Below, one piece after another: positions 25,887 through 37,995 of a stretch of DNA of 64,000 bases. The stretch lies in assembly GCF_001484765.1 (NCBI RefSeq), contig NZ_KQ947381.1, positions 47,541 to 111,540 of the forward strand, in the 5' to 3' direction. The number at the start of each line of letters is the position of its first letter. Position 1 is the stretch's first letter. The notes beneath the pieces are model-generated. The model was not told the origin of the DNA, searched no databases, and saw nothing but the letters and a program-made list of their open reading frames with translations. The translations under genes and the position numbers were made by a program. The DNA comes from Entomohabitans teleogrylli (lineage in GTDB: Bacteria; Pseudomonadota; Gammaproteobacteria; Enterobacterales; Enterobacteriaceae).

Positions 25887-28469
25887 ATGCAAGAGCAATA
25901 TCGCCCGGAAGAGATAGAATCCCACGTACAGCATCACTGGGAAGAGAAGCGCACGTTTGAAGTAAAAGAAGACGCGAGCAAAGAGAAATACTACTGCCTG
26001 TCAATGCTTCCCTATCCGTCCGGCCGACTACATATGGGCCACGTCCGCAATTACACCATTGGCGACGTCATCGCCCGTTACCAGCGTCTGCTGGGGAAAA
26101 ACGTGCTGCAGCCTATCGGCTGGGACGCCTTTGGTCTGCCCGCGGAAGGGGCGGCGGTGAAAAATAACACTGCGCCGGCGCCGTGGACCTACGACAACAT
26201 CAATTACATGAAGAACCAGCTCAAAACGCTGGGCTTTGGCTATGACTGGAGCCGCGAGCTGGCGACCTGTAAGCCGGAATACTACCGCTGGGAGCAAAAA
26301 TTCTTTACCGAGCTCTACAAAAAAGGGCTGGTGTATAAGAAGACATCGGCGGTGAACTGGTGCCCTAACGATCAGACGGTACTGGCCAATGAGCAGGTTA
26401 TTGACGGCTGCTGCTGGCGCTGCGACACCAAAGTCGAGCGTAAAGAGATTCCGCAGTGGTTCATTAAAATCACCGCTTATGCCGAAGAGTTGCTCAACGA
26501 TCTGGATAATATGGATCAGTGGCCGGATACCGTGAAGACCATGCAGCGTAACTGGATTGGCCGTTCCGAAGGGGTGGAAATCACCTTTGACGTGACAGGC
26601 TACGACAGTCCGCTGACCGTCTACACCACCCGCCCGGACACGTTTATGGGCGCCACTTACCTGGCGGTCGCCGCCGGCCACCCGCTGGCACAGCAAGCCG
26701 CGGCCAGCAACCCTGAACTGGCGGCCTTTATTGACGAATGCCGCAATACCAAGGTCGCGGAAGCAGATATGGCGACCATGGAGAAGAAAGGCATCGCTAC
26801 CGGCTTTAAAGCCATCCATCCGTTGACCGGCGAAGCGATCCCAGTATGGGCGGCAAACTTCGTGCTGATGGAATACGGCACCGGCGCCGTAATGGCGGTT
26901 CCCGGCCACGACCAGCGCGACTGGGAGTTCGCCAGCAAATATAATCTGCCGATTAAACCAGTGATCCTCGCCGCCGATGGCAGCGCGCCGGACCTCTCCG
27001 CTCAGGCCTATACCGAAAAAGGCGTGCTGTTTAACTCCGGCGAATTTGATGGTCTGGACTTTGAAGCCGGCTTTAACGCCATCGCCGATAAACTGGCTTC
27101 GAAAGGGGTGGGCGAGCGTAAAGTCAACTACCGCCTGCGCGACTGGGGGGTTTCCCGCCAGCGTTACTGGGGAGCGCCGATTCCCATGGTCACGCTGGAA
27201 GACGGCACCGTGATGCCGACGCCGGAAGATCAACTGCCGGTGATCCTGCCGGAAGACGTGGTCATGGACGGTATCACCAGCCCGATTAAAGCCGATCCCG
27301 AGTGGGCGAAAACCACGGTAAACGGCCAGCCGGCGCTGCGTGAAACCGACACTTTCGATACCTTCATGGAGTCCTCCTGGTACTACGCGCGCTACACCTG
27401 CCCGCAGTACGATAAAGGCATGCTGGATTCCGACGCCGCTAACTACTGGCTGCCGGTGGATATCTACATCGGCGGTATTGAGCATGCGATCATGCACCTG
27501 CTCTACTTCCGCTTCTTCCACAAACTGATGCGCGATGCCGGGATGGTCAACTCTGACGAGCCGGCGAAACAGTTGCTGTGTCAGGGGATGGTGCTGGCGG
27601 ACGCCTTCTGGTACACCGGCGCCAACGGCGAGCGCAACTGGGTCTCTCCGGTGGACGCCATCGTCGAACGCGACGAGAAAGGCCGAATTGTTAAAGCGAT
27701 GGACGCGCAAGGCCATGAACTGGTCTATGCTGGCATGAGCAAAATGTCGAAATCGAAAAACAACGGTATCGACCCGCAGGTGATGGTGGAGCGCTACGGC
27801 GCCGACACGGTGCGTCTGTTCATGATGTTCGCCTCGCCGGCGGATATGACCCTCGAATGGCAGGAGTCCGGCGTCGAAGGGGCCAACCGTTTCCTGAAAC
27901 GCGTCTGGAAACTGGTCTATGAACACATCGCCAGCGGCGATGCGCCGCAGCTCGATGTCAGCGCGCTCAGCGAAGATCAGAAAGCGCTGCGTCGCGACGT
28001 TCACAAAACGATCGCCAAAGTCACCGATGATATCGGCCGTCGTCAGACCTTCAATACCGCCATCGCGGCGATCATGGAGCTGATGAATAAGCTGGCCAGA
28101 GCGCCGCAGGATGGCGAGCAGGATCGGGCGTTAATGCGTGAAGCCCTGCTGGCGGTAGTACGCATGCTGTATCCGTTTACGCCGCACGTCTGCTTTACTT
28201 TGTGGCAATCTCTGAACGGCGCCGGCGACATCGACAACGCCCGCTGGCCGCAGGCTGATGACAGCGCCATGGTGGAAGATACCCGCCTGGTCGTGGTACA
28301 GGTGAACGGTAAAGTACGCGGAAAAATCACTGTAGCGGCAGATGCCACCGAAGAACAGGTGCGCGAGCGCGCCGGCCAGGAGCACCTGGTGGCGAAATAT
28401 CTTGAGGGGGTCACGGTGCGCAAAGTGATTTACGTACCGGGTAAACTGCTCAATCTGGTAGTGGGTTAA
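25887..28469 (+). CDS. leuS: Leucyl-tRNA synthetase
   Basis: Class Ia synthetase charging tRNA-Leu, 860 residues, identical in length to E. coli. The HIGH motif is HMGH (residues 49-52) and the KMSKS motif [12 protein letters not shown] lies near 617-626. The CP1 editing domain shows the Thr-rich motif in [13 protein letters not shown] near 247. A leucine-specific insert and the C-terminal domain follow (VNGKVRGKI). The start is set by the family N-terminus [11 protein letters not shown]; an open frame continues 111 nt upstream without homology. It heads the leuS-lptE-holA-nadD run. Confidence 0.97.
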   Translation: MQEQYRPEEIESHVQHHWEEKRTFEVKEDASKEKYYCLSMLPYPSGRLHMGHVRNYTIGDVIARYQRLLGKNVLQPIGWDAFGLPAEGAAVKNNTAPAPWTYDNINYMKNQLKTLGFGYDWSRELATCKPEYYRWEQKFFTELYKKGLVYKKTSAVNWCPNDQTVLANEQVIDGCCWRCDTKVERKEIPQWFIKITAYAEELLNDLDNMDQWPDTVKTMQRNWIGRSEGVEITFDVTGYDSPLTVYTTRPDTFMGATYLAVAAGHPLAQQAAASNPELAAFIDECRNTKVAEADMATMEKKGIATGFKAIHPLTGEAIPVWAANFVLMEYGTGAVMAVPGHDQRDWEFASKYNLPIKPVILAADGSAPDLSAQAYTEKGVLFNSGEFDGLDFEAGFNAIADKLASKGVGERKVNYRLRDWGVSRQRYWGAPIPMVTLEDGTVMPTPEDQLPVILPEDVVMDGITSPIKADPEWAKTTVNGQPALRETDTFDTFMESSWYYARYTCPQYDKGMLDSDAANYWLPVDIYIGGIEHAIMHLLYFRFFHKLMRDAGMVNSDEPAKQLLCQGMVLADAFWYTGANGERNWVSPVDAIVERDEKGRIVKAMDAQGHELVYAGMSKMSKSKNNGIDPQVMVERYGADTVRLFMMFASPADMTLEWQESGVEGANRFLKRVWKLVYEHIASGDAPQLDVSALSEDQKALRRDVHKTIAKVTDDIGRRQTFNTAIAAIMELMNKLARAPQDGEQDRALMREALLAVVRMLYPFTPHVCFTLWQSLNGAGDIDNARWPQADDSAMVEDTRLVVVQVNGKVRGKITVAADATEEQVRERAGQEHLVAKYLEGVTVRKVIYVPGKLLNLVVG

Positions 28470-28483
28470 GCACGGGAGGCAGA

Positions 28484-29086
28484 GTGCGACATCTGTTGGC
28501 ATTATTTGTAGGTCTGGCGGTGCTGGTCACCGCCGGGTGCGGTTTTCACCTGCGCGGCAGCGCGCAGGTACCGACTGAAATGAAGACCATGATCCTGGAT
28601 TCCGGCGATCCCAACGGGCCGCTGACCCGGGCGATACGTAATCAGTTGCGCCTCAACGGCGTGGAGATCGTCGAAAAAGCCTCAGCGCGTCAGGATATTC
28701 CGTCCCTGCGAGTCGGCAATATGAGCCTCGCGAAGGATACCGCCTCCATTTTCCAGGACGGCCGGACGGCGGAATACCAGATGATCATGACCGTTGACGC
28801 TCAGGTATTGATCCCGGGGCACGATATCTATCCGATTCAGAGCAAAGTTTACCGCTCCTTCTTTGATAACCCGCTGATGGCGCTGGCAAAAGATGCCGAA
28901 CAGGATATGATTATCACCGAAATGTACGATAAAGCCGCGGAACAACTGATTCGCAAGCTACTGGCCGTACACGCAGCGGATATGAAAGAAACTCAGCAGT
29001 TACAAACCCAGGCGCAGGAAACCAGTACTCCTGCCGCCCCGGGCCGCGTTTCCACGACGCTCCCCGCGGCTACCGTTAGCCCATGA
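28484..29086 (+). CDS. lptE: LPS-assembly lipoprotein LptE (RlpB)
   Basis: Outer-membrane lipoprotein that plugs the LptD barrel and completes LPS transport to the cell surface. 200 residues. It uses a GTG start with GGGAGG 6 nt upstream. The lipobox VTAGC puts the acylated Cys at residue 19, followed by [11 protein letters not shown]. Conserved segments include [12 protein letters not shown] and [16 protein letters not shown]. The C-terminal tail is low-complexity Thr/Ala/Pro. It follows leuS by 14 nt and overlaps holA by 4 nt. Confidence 0.95.
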   Translation: MRHLLALFVGLAVLVTAGCGFHLRGSAQVPTEMKTMILDSGDPNGPLTRAIRNQLRLNGVEIVEKASARQDIPSLRVGNMSLAKDTASIFQDGRTAEYQMIMTVDAQVLIPGHDIYPIQSKVYRSFFDNPLMALAKDAEQDMIITEMYDKAAEQLIRKLLAVHAADMKETQQLQTQAQETSTPAAPGRVSTTLPAATVSP

Positions 29087-30114
29087 TCAAGTTGTACCCC
29101 GAGCAACTCCACGCGCAGCTCCATGAGGGGCTGCGCGCGGCTTATCTGCTGCTGGGAAACGATCCGTTACTGCTACAGGAAAGCCAGGACACAATCCGCC
29201 AGCAGGCCGCCGAACAGGGTTTTACCGAACACCATAGCGTACAGATCGACGCCAGCACCGACTGGGACGCGCTGTTTTCCATCAGCCAGTCGCTGAGTCT
29301 GTTCGCCAGCCGCCAGACTCTCGCCCTGCAACTGCCGGAAAACGGCCCCAATGCGGCGATCAACGGCCAACTGGCGACCCTCGTCAGCCTGCTGCATGAC
29401 GATCTGCTGCTGATAATCCGCGGCGGTAAACTGACCAAAAGCCAGGAAAACGCCGGCTGGTTTACCTCGCTGAGCGATCGGGCGGCGCAGGTTTCCTGCT
29501 TCACCCCGGAACAGGCGCAGCTACCGCGCTGGGTGCAGGCCCGGGCGACGCGGATGAATCTCACCCTTGACGATGCCGCCACTCAACTGCTGTGTTACTG
29601 CTACGAAGGCAATCTGCTGGCGCTGGCCCAGGCGCTGGAACGGCTTTCCCTGCTGTGGCCGGACGGTAAATTGACCCTGCCGCGCGTCGAGCAGGCGGTA
29701 AACAACGCTGCCCATTTCTCGGCCTTTCACTGGGTGGACGCGCTGCTGGCGGGGAAAAGTAAACGGGCGCTGCATATTCTGCAACAGTTGCGGCTGGAGG
29801 CGGCAGAGCCGGTGATACTGATGCGCTCCCTGCAAAGAGAGCTGCTGGCGCTGGTCAGCCTGAAGCGCAAATCGGCCCACACCCCGCTGCGCGCCCTGTT
29901 CGATCAACAGCGGGTCTGGCAAAACCGCCGTCCGCTGATCACCGAAGCCCTGAACCGGCTTTCCGAAGATCAGCTTTACCAGGCGGTGCGCCTGCTCAGT
30001 CGCACTGAGCTGACCGTTAAACAGGATTTCGGACAAAACGTCTGGGCCGAGCTGGAAGCGCTTTCCTTATTAATGTGCCACAAAGCGCCGCCGGAAATTT
30101 TTATCCATGGCTAA
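29083..30114 (+). CDS. holA: DNA polymerase III delta subunit
   Basis: Clamp-loader wrench subunit that opens the beta sliding clamp, 343 residues as in E. coli. The N-terminal AAA+-like domain opens [23 protein letters not shown] with the clamp-binding region at residues 60-80 ([20 protein letters not shown] in part). It keeps no functional Walker A, as expected for delta. The C-terminal collar domain covers roughly 210-343. The start overlaps the lptE stop (ATGA) and the end overlaps nadD by 8 nt. Confidence 0.95.
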   Translation: MIKLYPEQLHAQLHEGLRAAYLLLGNDPLLLQESQDTIRQQAAEQGFTEHHSVQIDASTDWDALFSISQSLSLFASRQTLALQLPENGPNAAINGQLATLVSLLHDDLLLIIRGGKLTKSQENAGWFTSLSDRAAQVSCFTPEQAQLPRWVQARATRMNLTLDDAATQLLCYCYEGNLLALAQALERLSLLWPDGKLTLPRVEQAVNNAAHFSAFHWVDALLAGKSKRALHILQQLRLEAAEPVILMRSLQRELLALVSLKRKSAHTPLRALFDQQRVWQNRRPLITEALNRLSEDQLYQAVRLLSRTELTVKQDFGQNVWAELEALSLLMCHKAPPEIFIHG

Positions 30115-30760
30115 TGCGCCACGTTCGCTGCAGGCCTTCTACGGCGGCACCTTCGATCCGATTCACTATGGCCACCTGAAACCAGTGGAAGCACTGGCGC
30201 AGGTGGTCGGACTGAGCCAGGTCACCATCCTGCCGAATAACGTACCTCCCCATCGCCCACAGCCGCAGGCCTCCAGCGAGCAGCGCAAAACGATGGTGGA
30301 ACTGGCGATTGCCGGTAATCCGCTGTTCCGGATCGACTGCCGCGAACTGGAGCGCCAGACCCCTTCCTGGACGGTGGATACCTTCGAGGCGCTGCGCCGG
30401 GAGGCAGGGCCGCAGCAGCCGCTGGCATTTATTATTGGTCTGGATTCGCTGCTGTCGCTCCCCACCTGGCAGCGCTACACCAGGTTAATCGAGCTGTGCC
30501 ATCTGCTGGTCAGCCGCCGCCCGGGTTACCCGGTGACAATGCGTGAAGCGCAGCATCAGACCTGGCTGGAAGCGCACCTCACCACAGATGTCGCCGCCTT
30601 GCGCCAGCTACCGGCGGGGAAGATATTCCTTGCCGACACCCCGCAGTACGACATCTCCGCTACCGACATTCGCGAACGGCTGGCGCAGCATCAGCCCTGC
30701 GACGACCTGTTACCCGGTCCGGTGTTGCAGTACATCCTCAGTCAGAAACTGTATCGCTGA
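30107..30760 (+). CDS. nadD: Nicotinate-nucleotide adenylyltransferase NadD
   Basis: Converts nicotinate mononucleotide to deamido-NAD in NAD synthesis. 217 residues. The nucleotidyltransferase motif [11 protein letters not shown] is at residues 14-24 and the C-terminal [10 protein letters not shown] motif near 185. [13 protein letters not shown] carries conserved substrate contacts. The frame overlaps the holA end by 8 nt. Its last 23 bases overlap the convergent end of cobD. Confidence 0.95.
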   Translation: MANAPRSLQAFYGGTFDPIHYGHLKPVEALAQVVGLSQVTILPNNVPPHRPQPQASSEQRKTMVELAIAGNPLFRIDCRELERQTPSWTVDTFEALRREAGPQQPLAFIIGLDSLLSLPTWQRYTRLIELCHLLVSRRPGYPVTMREAQHQTWLEAHLTTDVAALRQLPAGKIFLADTPQYDISATDIRERLAQHQPCDDLLPGPVLQYILSQKLYR

Positions 30761-31826
30761 ATATTGCCTGTAGCGCCTTCACCAGGCGCTGATTAGCCGC
30801 CTCAGATTTCACTGCCACCCGGTAATAGCGTTTATCAAGGCCCGGATAGTTGGCGCAGTGACGAATCAGAATCCCCCGGCGCATCAGGGCATCCTGCAAA
30901 TCCACTCCTGGCCGCTCGCAGCGCAGAAACAGGTAATTGGCGCTGGAAGGCCAGACGGTGAGCGCCGTAATAGCCTGTAGCGCCGCCGTCAGCCACGATC
31001 GGGCATCGGCCAGCCAGCGGTGCGTGGCGGCGATATATTCCCGCTCGCTGAGTACCCTCTCCCCGGCCAGCGCCGCGAATGCGTTGATGGTCCACGGCGG
31101 CTGGCGCAGGCGTATCGTCGCCACACCGGGGTTCGCGCTCACCATATAGCCGAGCCGCAGACCCGGTATGGCGAAAAATTTGGTCAACGAGCGTAACACC
31201 CAGACATGGGGCATGCACGCCAGCGCGGGAATCATTCCCGTGGTTTGCGGGATAAAATCGACAAACGCTTCATCGACGATCAGCGCGATATCCAGTTCCG
31301 CACAGCGCCGGGCAATAGCCAGCAGCAAGGGCGCGGGCGGCATTACGCCGGTCGGGTTATTCGGAGTACAGAGAAACAGGCAGTCCAGCCCCGGATGTAG
31401 CGCTGCAATAAACGCTTCATCAAGCTGCCAGTCGCTATCAGCCTCCAGAACAAACTCTTCAATCGCACAGCCAACGCGGATCAGCGCGCGTCGGTATTCG
31501 GCAAAGCCGGGCACCACCAGCAGCGCCCGGCGTGGCGCCAGATGTTCCACCAGCGCAAAGATGAGCTCCGTCTCGCCATTACCGGCCAACAACCAGGACA
31601 CCGGTACCTGAAGATGCCTGGCGATCGCCTGGTGTAGCGCCTGATATTCGACATCCGGATAACGCTCCGCCAGTTGCATCTGCTCAACTATCGCCTGGCG
31701 CACCGCCGGCGGCATACCGAGCGGATTAATATTGGCGCTGAAATCCAGCAACTGCTCTGGTTTCATGCCGTAACGCGCCGCGGCTTCGCGAATATTACCG
31801 CCGTGCTGACTGACAAAAGCCGACAT
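30738..31826 (-). CDS. cobD: Threonine-phosphate decarboxylase CobD
   Basis: PLP enzyme making (R)-1-amino-2-propanol phosphate for the adenosylcobalamin nucleotide loop. 362 residues (364 in Salmonella). Conserved HGGNIREAA and FSANINPLG open the protein, [10 protein letters not shown] and DEAFVDF form the PLP pocket, and the Schiff-base Lys is in [11 protein letters not shown]. The start [10 protein letters not shown] follows GGGAGTAAGG; the frame stays open 444 nt further upstream, but that part is antisense to cobC and has no family support. Divergent from cobC across 93 nt. E. coli K-12 lacks cobD here while Salmonella has it, suggesting B12-synthesis capacity in this organism. Confidence 0.92.
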   Translation of the reverse strand: MSAFVSQHGGNIREAAARYGMKPEQLLDFSANINPLGMPPAVRQAIVEQMQLAERYPDVEYQALHQAIARHLQVPVSWLLAGNGETELIFALVEHLAPRRALLVVPGFAEYRRALIRVGCAIEEFVLEADSDWQLDEAFIAALHPGLDCLFLCTPNNPTGVMPPAPLLLAIARRCAELDIALIVDEAFVDFIPQTTGMIPALACMPHVWVLRSLTKFFAIPGLRLGYMVSANPGVATIRLRQPPWTINAFAALAGERVLSEREYIAATHRWLADARSWLTAALQAITALTVWPSSANYLFLRCERPGVDLQDALMRRGILIRHCANYPGLDKRYYRVAVKSEAANQRLVKALQAIFSDTVSD

Positions 31827-31919
31827 CGCCTTACTCCCTGAAAGAAAGACTCCGGTCATACCCGGAAGGATAAGCAGGATGTTAACATCACTTCTGTGAA
31901 CAATAACCGGAATAGCATC

Positions 31920-32525
31920 ATGAAACTCTGGCTGGTGCGCCATGGACAAACCCAGGCCAATATCGACGGGCTGTACTGCGGCCAGACCGATCTCGCGCTG
32001 ACACCCGCGGGTGAACAGCAGGCGCGCGATGTCGCCGCACTGCTGCAGGGAGTTAGCTTCGACAGTATCATCAGCAGTGAACTGCGCCGGGCAAGAGATA
32101 GCGCGCGTCTTATCGCCGGTGATGCTCATCACAGCCCGCAGATCGATGCGCGCCTGAACGAAATCCACTTCGGCGCCTGGGAAATGCGCCACCACCGCGA
32201 TATCGCCCGTGAAGATGCGCAGCGTTACCAGGCCTGGTGTCGGGACTGGCAACATGTCGCCCCGCCGCAAGGAGAAGGATTTGCCGATTTTTCCCGGCGC
32301 GTCGCGGCGCTGGCAGAAGAATTAAAGGCGGAGAGCGGCGCGCAAAACCGCTTACTGGTCAGCCACCAGGGCGTTATCAGCCTGCTGATCGCCTGCCTGC
32401 TCGACATGCCCTGCGCTGGGCTATGGCATTTCGCCATTGATCAGGGCGCCTGGGGTCTGGTCGAGATCGATGGCGGTTTCAGCGTATTGCGCACCCTGAA
32501 TAGCCGAGCGCCAGCCAGCGTGTGA
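31920..32525 (+). CDS. cobC: Alpha-ribazole phosphatase CobC
   Basis: Histidine phosphatase superfamily enzyme that dephosphorylates alpha-ribazole-5-phosphate (or adenosylcobalamin-5-phosphate) late in B12 synthesis. 201 residues. The catalytic RHG motif is at residues 7-9 (LWLVRHGQTQAN), the conserved FGAWEMRHH segment near 83, and the second catalytic His in LVSHQGVISLL near 150. The ATG at 31920 begins the family N-terminus; a GTG 24 nt earlier is less likely. Diverges from cobD and is followed by a 342-nt gap holding the rsfS promoter. Confidence 0.92.
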   Translation: MKLWLVRHGQTQANIDGLYCGQTDLALTPAGEQQARDVAALLQGVSFDSIISSELRRARDSARLIAGDAHHSPQIDARLNEIHFGAWEMRHHRDIAREDAQRYQAWCRDWQHVAPPQGEGFADFSRRVAALAEELKAESGAQNRLLVSHQGVISLLIACLLDMPCAGLWHFAIDQGAWGLVEIDGGFSVLRTLNSRAPASV

Positions 32526-33185
<660 letters not shown>

Positions 33186-33188
33186 GGC

Positions 33189-33659
33189 GTGAAACTGCAG
33201 TTAGTCGCCGTCGGCACCAAAATGCCGGACTGGGTACAAACCGGGTTTATGGACTACCTGCGGCGTTTTCCCAAAGATATGCCGCTGGAGCTACTGGAAG
33301 TCCCGGCCGGGAAACGCGGCAAGAATGCCGATATCAAACGCATTCTGGACAAAGAGGGCGAGCAGATGCTTGCCGTAGTCGGGAAAGGGAACCGTATCGT
33401 GACGCTGGATATTCCGGGGAAACCCTGGGATACCCCGCAACTGGCTTTACAGCTTGAACGCTGGAAACAGGATGGCCGCGACGTCAGTCTGTTAATCGGC
33501 GGGCCCGAAGGGCTGTCCCCGGCGTGCAAGGCCGCGGCGGAACAAAGCTGGTCGCTGTCCACCCTCACCCTGCCCCACCCGCTGGTCAGGGTACTGGTGG
33601 CGGAGAGCCTGTACCGGGCGTGGAGCATTACCACCAACCACCCTTATCACCGTGAGTAA
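33189..33659 (+). CDS. rlmH: 23S rRNA pseudouridine-1915 N3-methyltransferase RlmH
   Basis: SPOUT-class homodimeric methyltransferase acting on 70S ribosomes at m3Psi1915 in helix 69. 156 residues. The trefoil-knot SAM site is visible in [11 protein letters not shown] and the following [18 protein letters not shown]. It uses a GTG start at 33189 and is four bases after rsfS, so ribosome-linked genes head the cell-wall operon, as in E. coli. Confidence 0.94.
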   Translation: MKLQLVAVGTKMPDWVQTGFMDYLRRFPKDMPLELLEVPAGKRGKNADIKRILDKEGEQMLAVVGKGNRIVTLDIPGKPWDTPQLALQLERWKQDGRDVSLLIGGPEGLSPACKAAAEQSWSLSTLTLPHPLVRVLVAESLYRAWSITTNHPYHRE

Positions 33660-33684
33660 CGAAACCAGGTAGACTAAGCAGCGG

Positions 33685-35586
33685 ATGAAATTACAGAATT
33701 CTTTTCGCGATTATACGGCTGAGTCCGCGCTTTTCGTGCGCCGGGCGCTGATCGCCTTCGCCGGTATCTTGCTGCTTACCGGCATACTGATCGCCAACCT
33801 TTACAATCTACAGATTGTCCGCTTCAACGATTACCAGACCCGCTCTAACGAAAACCGCATCAAGCTGGTGCCAATCCCGCCGAGCCGCGGCATTATCTAC
33901 GACCGCAACGGGATCCCGCTGGCCCTGAACCGCACTATCTACCAGATAGAGATGATGCCGGAAAAAGTCGATAACGTGCAGGATACGCTGGATGCGCTAA
34001 GGCCGATCGTCGATTTAACCGACGACGACATCGCCAATTTTAAGAAAGAGCGCTCTCGTTCGCACCGCTTCACCTCAATTGCGGTCAAAACCAACCTCAA
34101 CGATGTTCAGGTCGCCCGCTTTGCCGTTAACCAGTACCGCTTTCCCGGCGTGGAAGTGAAAGGCTATAAGCAACGCTACTACCCGTATGGTTCAGCCCTC
34201 ACCCACGTGATCGGCTATGTCTCAAAAATCAATGACCGCGACGTCGAGCGGCTGGATAAAGAGGGTAAGCTGGCCAACTATGCCGCCACCCACGACATCG
34301 GCAAACTGGGGATTGAGCGCTATTACGAAGATGTGTTGCACGGCCAGACCGGCTATGAAGAGGTCGAAGTCAACAACCGTGGCCGGGTCATCCGCCAGTT
34401 AAAAGAAGTTCCGCCCCAGGCGGGCCATGATATCTACCTGTCGGTGGATCTGAAGCTGCAAACCTACATCGAAACCCTGCTGCAGGGCAGCCGGGCAGCG
34501 GTGGTGGTCACCGACCCGCGCACTGGCGCGGTGCTGGCGCTGGTCTCCACCCCCAGCTACGATCCCAACCCGTTCGTTAACGGGATTTCCAGTAAGGCGT
34601 ATAACGCGCTGCTCAGCGATGCCAACACGCCGCTGGTCAACCGCGCGACGCAGGGCGTCTATCCGCCGGCTTCAACGGTTAAACCCTATGTGGCGGTTTC
34701 CGCCCTCAGCGCCGGGGTGATCACCCGTAACACGACGCTGTTCGACCCCGGCTGGTGGCAGTTGCCGGGCACCGAAAAGCGCTATCGCGACTGGAAAAAA
34801 TGGGGCCACGGGCGGCTTAACATCACTAAATCGCTGGAAGAGTCGGCGGATACCTTCTTCTATCAGGTGGCCTACGATATGGGCATCGACCGCCTCTCCG
34901 AATGGATGAGCAAGTTTGGCTACGGTCACGGTACCGGTATCGACCTCGCCGAGGAGCGTTCCGGTAACATGCCGACCCGGGAGTGGAAGCTTAAGCGCTT
35001 CAAAAAACCCTGGTACCAGGGTGACACTATTCCGGTCGGGATTGGCCAGGGCTACTGGACGGCGACGCCGATTCAGATGAACAAAGCGCTGATGATTCTG
35101 ATTAACGATGGCGTGGTTAAAGTCCCGCACCTGCTGATGAGCACCGTTGTCGACGGTAAAAAGGTGCCGTGGGTCCAGCCGGAGCAGCCGCCGGTGGGGG
35201 ATATCCATTCCGGTTACTGGGAACTGGCGAAAGACGGTATGTACGGCGTCGCTAACCGCGCCAACGGTACCGCGCATAAATACTTTGCCAGCGCGCCCTA
35301 CAAAATCGCCGCCAAGTCGGGCACCGCGCAGGTGTTTGGCCTGAAGGCGAACGAAACCTACAACGCCCATAAAATCGCCGAACGCCTGCGCGACCATAAA
35401 CTGATGACCGCTTTCGCGCCTTACGACAATCCCCAGGTCGCGGTGGCGATCATTCTGGAAAACGGCGGCGCGGGCCCGGCGGTAGGGACTATCATGCGAC
35501 AAATTCTCGACCACATCATGCTGGGCGATAACAACACCGAACTGCCGACCGAGAATCCCGCTCAGGCGGCCGGGGAGGATCAATAA
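33685..35586 (+). CDS. mrdA: Penicillin-binding protein 2 (peptidoglycan transpeptidase)
   Basis: Elongasome transpeptidase required for rod shape, 633 residues as in E. coli. One N-terminal membrane segment (about 21-45), a periplasmic pedestal domain ([13 protein letters not shown]), then the transpeptidase domain. The motifs are SxxK in PASTVKP near residue 330, SxN in LEESADT and KSGTAQ near 545. The mecillinam target. It starts 25 nt after rlmH and is followed 2 nt later by mrdB, its glycosyltransferase partner. Confidence 0.97.
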   Translation: MKLQNSFRDYTAESALFVRRALIAFAGILLLTGILIANLYNLQIVRFNDYQTRSNENRIKLVPIPPSRGIIYDRNGIPLALNRTIYQIEMMPEKVDNVQDTLDALRPIVDLTDDDIANFKKERSRSHRFTSIAVKTNLNDVQVARFAVNQYRFPGVEVKGYKQRYYPYGSALTHVIGYVSKINDRDVERLDKEGKLANYAATHDIGKLGIERYYEDVLHGQTGYEEVEVNNRGRVIRQLKEVPPQAGHDIYLSVDLKLQTYIETLLQGSRAAVVVTDPRTGAVLALVSTPSYDPNPFVNGISSKAYNALLSDANTPLVNRATQGVYPPASTVKPYVAVSALSAGVITRNTTLFDPGWWQLPGTEKRYRDWKKWGHGRLNITKSLEESADTFFYQVAYDMGIDRLSEWMSKFGYGHGTGIDLAEERSGNMPTREWKLKRFKKPWYQGDTIPVGIGQGYWTATPIQMNKALMILINDGVVKVPHLLMSTVVDGKKVPWVQPEQPPVGDIHSGYWELAKDGMYGVANRANGTAHKYFASAPYKIAAKSGTAQVFGLKANETYNAHKIAERLRDHKLMTAFAPYDNPQVAVAIILENGGAGPAVGTIMRQILDHIMLGDNNTELPTENPAQAAGEDQ

Positions 35587-35588
35587 AC

Positions 35589-36701
35589 ATGACCGATAAT
35601 CCCAACAAAAAGTCGTTCTGGGACAAAATTCACCTCGATCCCATGTTCCTCGGATTGATTCTGGCTCTGTTGCTGTTCAGCGCAATGGTTATCTGGAGCG
35701 CCAGCGGCCAGGACCCGGATATGATGGAACGTAAAATCGGCCAGATCCTGATGGGGCTGGTGATTATGGTGGTGCTGGCCCAGGTGCCGCCCCGCGTCTA
35801 TGAAGGCTGGGCGCCGTGGCTGTATATCTTCTGTATTATTTTACTGGTGGCGGTAGACGCCTTCGGCGCCATCTCCAAGGGCGCCCAGCGCTGGCTGGAT
35901 CTCGGTATCGTGCGCTTCCAGCCCTCAGAAATCGCTAAAATCGCCGTACCGCTGATGGTGGCGCGTTTTATCAACCGCGATGTCTGCCCGCCGACCCTGA
36001 AGAATACCGGTATCGCGCTGGTGCTGATTTTCATGCCTACGCTGCTGGTCGCCGCGCAGCCGGATCTCGGTACCTCGATCCTCGTGGCCGCCTCCGGTCT
36101 GTTTGTGCTGTTCCTCTCCGGAATGAGCTGGCGGTTGATCGGTATCGCGGTGCTGCTGCTTGCCGCCTTTATCCCGGTACTGTGGTTCTTCCTGATGCAT
36201 GACTATCAGCGCGCGCGGGTCATGATGCTGCTGAACCCGGAAAGCGATCCGCTGGGAGCCGGCTACCATATTATTCAGTCGAAAATCGCCATCGGTTCCG
36301 GCGGACTGCGGGGCAAAGGCTGGCTGCATGGCACCCAGTCGCAACTGGAGTTTTTACCGGAGCGTCATACCGACTTTATCTTCGCGGTGCTGGCGGAAGA
36401 GCTGGGGCTGGTTGGCGTGCTGGTGTTGCTGGCACTCTATCTGCTGCTGATTATGCGCGGCCTGTGGATCGCCGCCCGCGCTCAGACCACCTTTGGCCGG
36501 GTCATGGCCGGCGGGTTAATGTTAATATTATTTGTCTATGTCTTTGTGAACATTGGCATGGTGAGTGGTATCTTACCGGTAGTGGGGGTACCGTTGCCGC
36601 TGGTGAGTTATGGCGGTTCAGCCCTTATCGTTCTTATGGCCGGGTTTGGTATTGTGATGTCGATACATACCCACAGGAAAATGTTGTCGAAAAGCGTATA
36701 A
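35589..36701 (+). CDS. mrdB: Rod-shape SEDS peptidoglycan glycosyltransferase RodA
   Basis: Polytopic inner-membrane polymerase of lipid II working with PBP2, 370 residues with about ten membrane segments. The SEDS Asp region is in QPDLGTSI, and the conserved loop [21 protein letters not shown] is present in part ([20 protein letters not shown]). [14 protein letters not shown] ends the family signature. It starts directly after the mrdA stop, so the two are co-translated. Confidence 0.97.
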   Translation: MTDNPNKKSFWDKIHLDPMFLGLILALLLFSAMVIWSASGQDPDMMERKIGQILMGLVIMVVLAQVPPRVYEGWAPWLYIFCIILLVAVDAFGAISKGAQRWLDLGIVRFQPSEIAKIAVPLMVARFINRDVCPPTLKNTGIALVLIFMPTLLVAAQPDLGTSILVAASGLFVLFLSGMSWRLIGIAVLLLAAFIPVLWFFLMHDYQRARVMMLLNPESDPLGAGYHIIQSKIAIGSGGLRGKGWLHGTQSQLEFLPERHTDFIFAVLAEELGLVGVLVLLALYLLLIMRGLWIAARAQTTFGRVMAGGLMLILFVYVFVNIGMVSGILPVVGVPLPLVSYGGSALIVLMAGFGIVMSIHTHRKMLSKSV

Positions 36702-36711
36702 GAGGTGCGCA

Positions 36712-37857
36712 ATGCGTAAGCAATGGACGGGAATCTGCATCGCTGCGGCTTTACTGGCAGGATGTACTTCAGATGACGGCGGGCAGCAGAATGTCAGCCT
36801 GCCGCAACCGGCGGTCTGTAACGGACCCGTTGTCGAAATCAGCGGCGTCGAGCCGCGCTACGAACCTCTGAATCCTTCGGTAAATCAGGACTACAAGCGG
36901 GACGGTACCGGCTACCGGATTGTTCAGGATCCGGCGAACTTTACCCAGAGCGGTCTGGCGGCGATTTACGACGCCGAGCCCGGCAGCAACTTAACCGCTT
37001 CCGGCGAAGCTTTTGATCCGCTACAGCTCACCGCGGCCCACCCCACTCTGCCGATCCCGAGTTATGCGCGCATCACCAACCTGGCGAACGGACGTATGCT
37101 GGTCGTGCGCATCAATGACCGTGGCCCGTACGGTAATGGCCGGGTAATTTCGCTGTCGCGCGCGGCGGCCGATCGCCTCAACACCTCGAACAATACCCGG
37201 GTACGTATCGATCCGATTATTGTTGCGCCGGATGGTTCTCTGTCCGGTCCGGGCATGGCCTGTACCACTATCGCCAGACAAACGTACGTCTTGCCTTCAA
37301 GACCGGATCTGAGCGGCGGGTTGGGCAGCGCCTCTTCCGCTCCCCAGCCGGTGACCTCGCAGGGTGATGTACGGGCAATCAGTAATACCAGCCTGAAGAG
37401 CGAAGACACTATCGGCGCGCCGGTTAACAGTAGCGGCTTCCTCGGGGCGCCCACCACTCTGCCTGCCGGCGTGATTGAGAACGACGCCCAACCGGCAACC
37501 GATGTACAGCCGGCCACAGCCGCCAGTACGCCTGCCGCCCCACAAGCCCCGGTTACCGTAAGCGGCACCGAGGGGGCGCCGGTCACTGCGCCAAATTCTA
37601 TCCAGGGCAGTGTCAACCCGGGTTACAGCCAACTGGTGGTACAGGTGGGCGCCGTCAGTGATAGCGGTCGGGCCAGCCAGTTGCAGCAGTCGCTCAGCCA
37701 GCGCCTCGGCGTTCCCGGGCTGGTTTCCCACAATGGTACCGTCTACCGGATTCAACTGGGGCCATTCGCCTCAAAAGCACAGGCGATTACGGTGCAACAG
37801 CGTCTGCTGAATGAAGTGCAGATGCAATCGTTCATTACTACTGCGCCCGTGCAGTAA
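36712..37857 (+). CDS. rlpA: Septal-ring lytic transglycosylase lipoprotein RlpA
   Basis: Outer-membrane lipoprotein; in Pseudomonas it is a transglycosylase acting on denuded glycan at the septum, while activity in enterics is uncertain. 381 residues (362 in E. coli). The lipobox LLAGC places the acylated Cys at residue 18. A double-psi beta-barrel domain at about 78-170 carries RITNLANGRMLVVRINDRGP, then a variable Ala/Pro/Thr linker. A SPOR domain covers about 305-381 (YSQLVVQVGAVSDSGRASQL). AGAGGTGCGC precedes the start, 10 nt after mrdB. Confidence 0.94.
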   Translation: MRKQWTGICIAAALLAGCTSDDGGQQNVSLPQPAVCNGPVVEISGVEPRYEPLNPSVNQDYKRDGTGYRIVQDPANFTQSGLAAIYDAEPGSNLTASGEAFDPLQLTAAHPTLPIPSYARITNLANGRMLVVRINDRGPYGNGRVISLSRAAADRLNTSNNTRVRIDPIIVAPDGSLSGPGMACTTIARQTYVLPSRPDLSGGLGSASSAPQPVTSQGDVRAISNTSLKSEDTIGAPVNSSGFLGAPTTLPAGVIENDAQPATDVQPATAASTPAAPQAPVTVSGTEGAPVTAPNSIQGSVNPGYSQLVVQVGAVSDSGRASQLQQSLSQRLGVPGLVSHNGTVYRIQLGPFASKAQAITVQQRLLNEVQMQSFITTAPVQ

Positions 37858-37863
37858 TGTAGT

Positions 37864-37920
37864 CCCGACTTTGCGTCAAGATATGTAAATTTCATTCACA
37901 AACTCATGCGCAAAGTCGGG
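37864..37920. repeat. 12-bp inverted repeat between rlpA and dacA
   Basis: CCCGACTTTGCG (37864-37875) and CGCAAAGTCGGG (37909-37920) match perfectly across a 33-nt AT-rich loop. It begins 6 nt after the rlpA stop and ends 75 nt before dacA. No T-run follows, so a simple terminator is unlikely; a transcript stem or a protein-binding site for dacA control are both open. Confidence 0.75.
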
Positions 37921-37995
37921 TGCCACCAGATATAGCGTTTGCTATAGTAAAGCACTTTTTATTTTAACCCCATCACGGATGCCGTCGTTCTGACC

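Noticed and set aside
26028-28004. 658-codon minus-strand frame opposite leuS
   Set aside because: Antisense shadow of leuS with His/Val/Gly-rich content and no family match.
31827-32270. N-terminal extension of cobD by 148 codons
   Set aside because: The extension is antisense to cobC, while the family start [11 protein letters not shown] with a good ribosome site lies at 31826.
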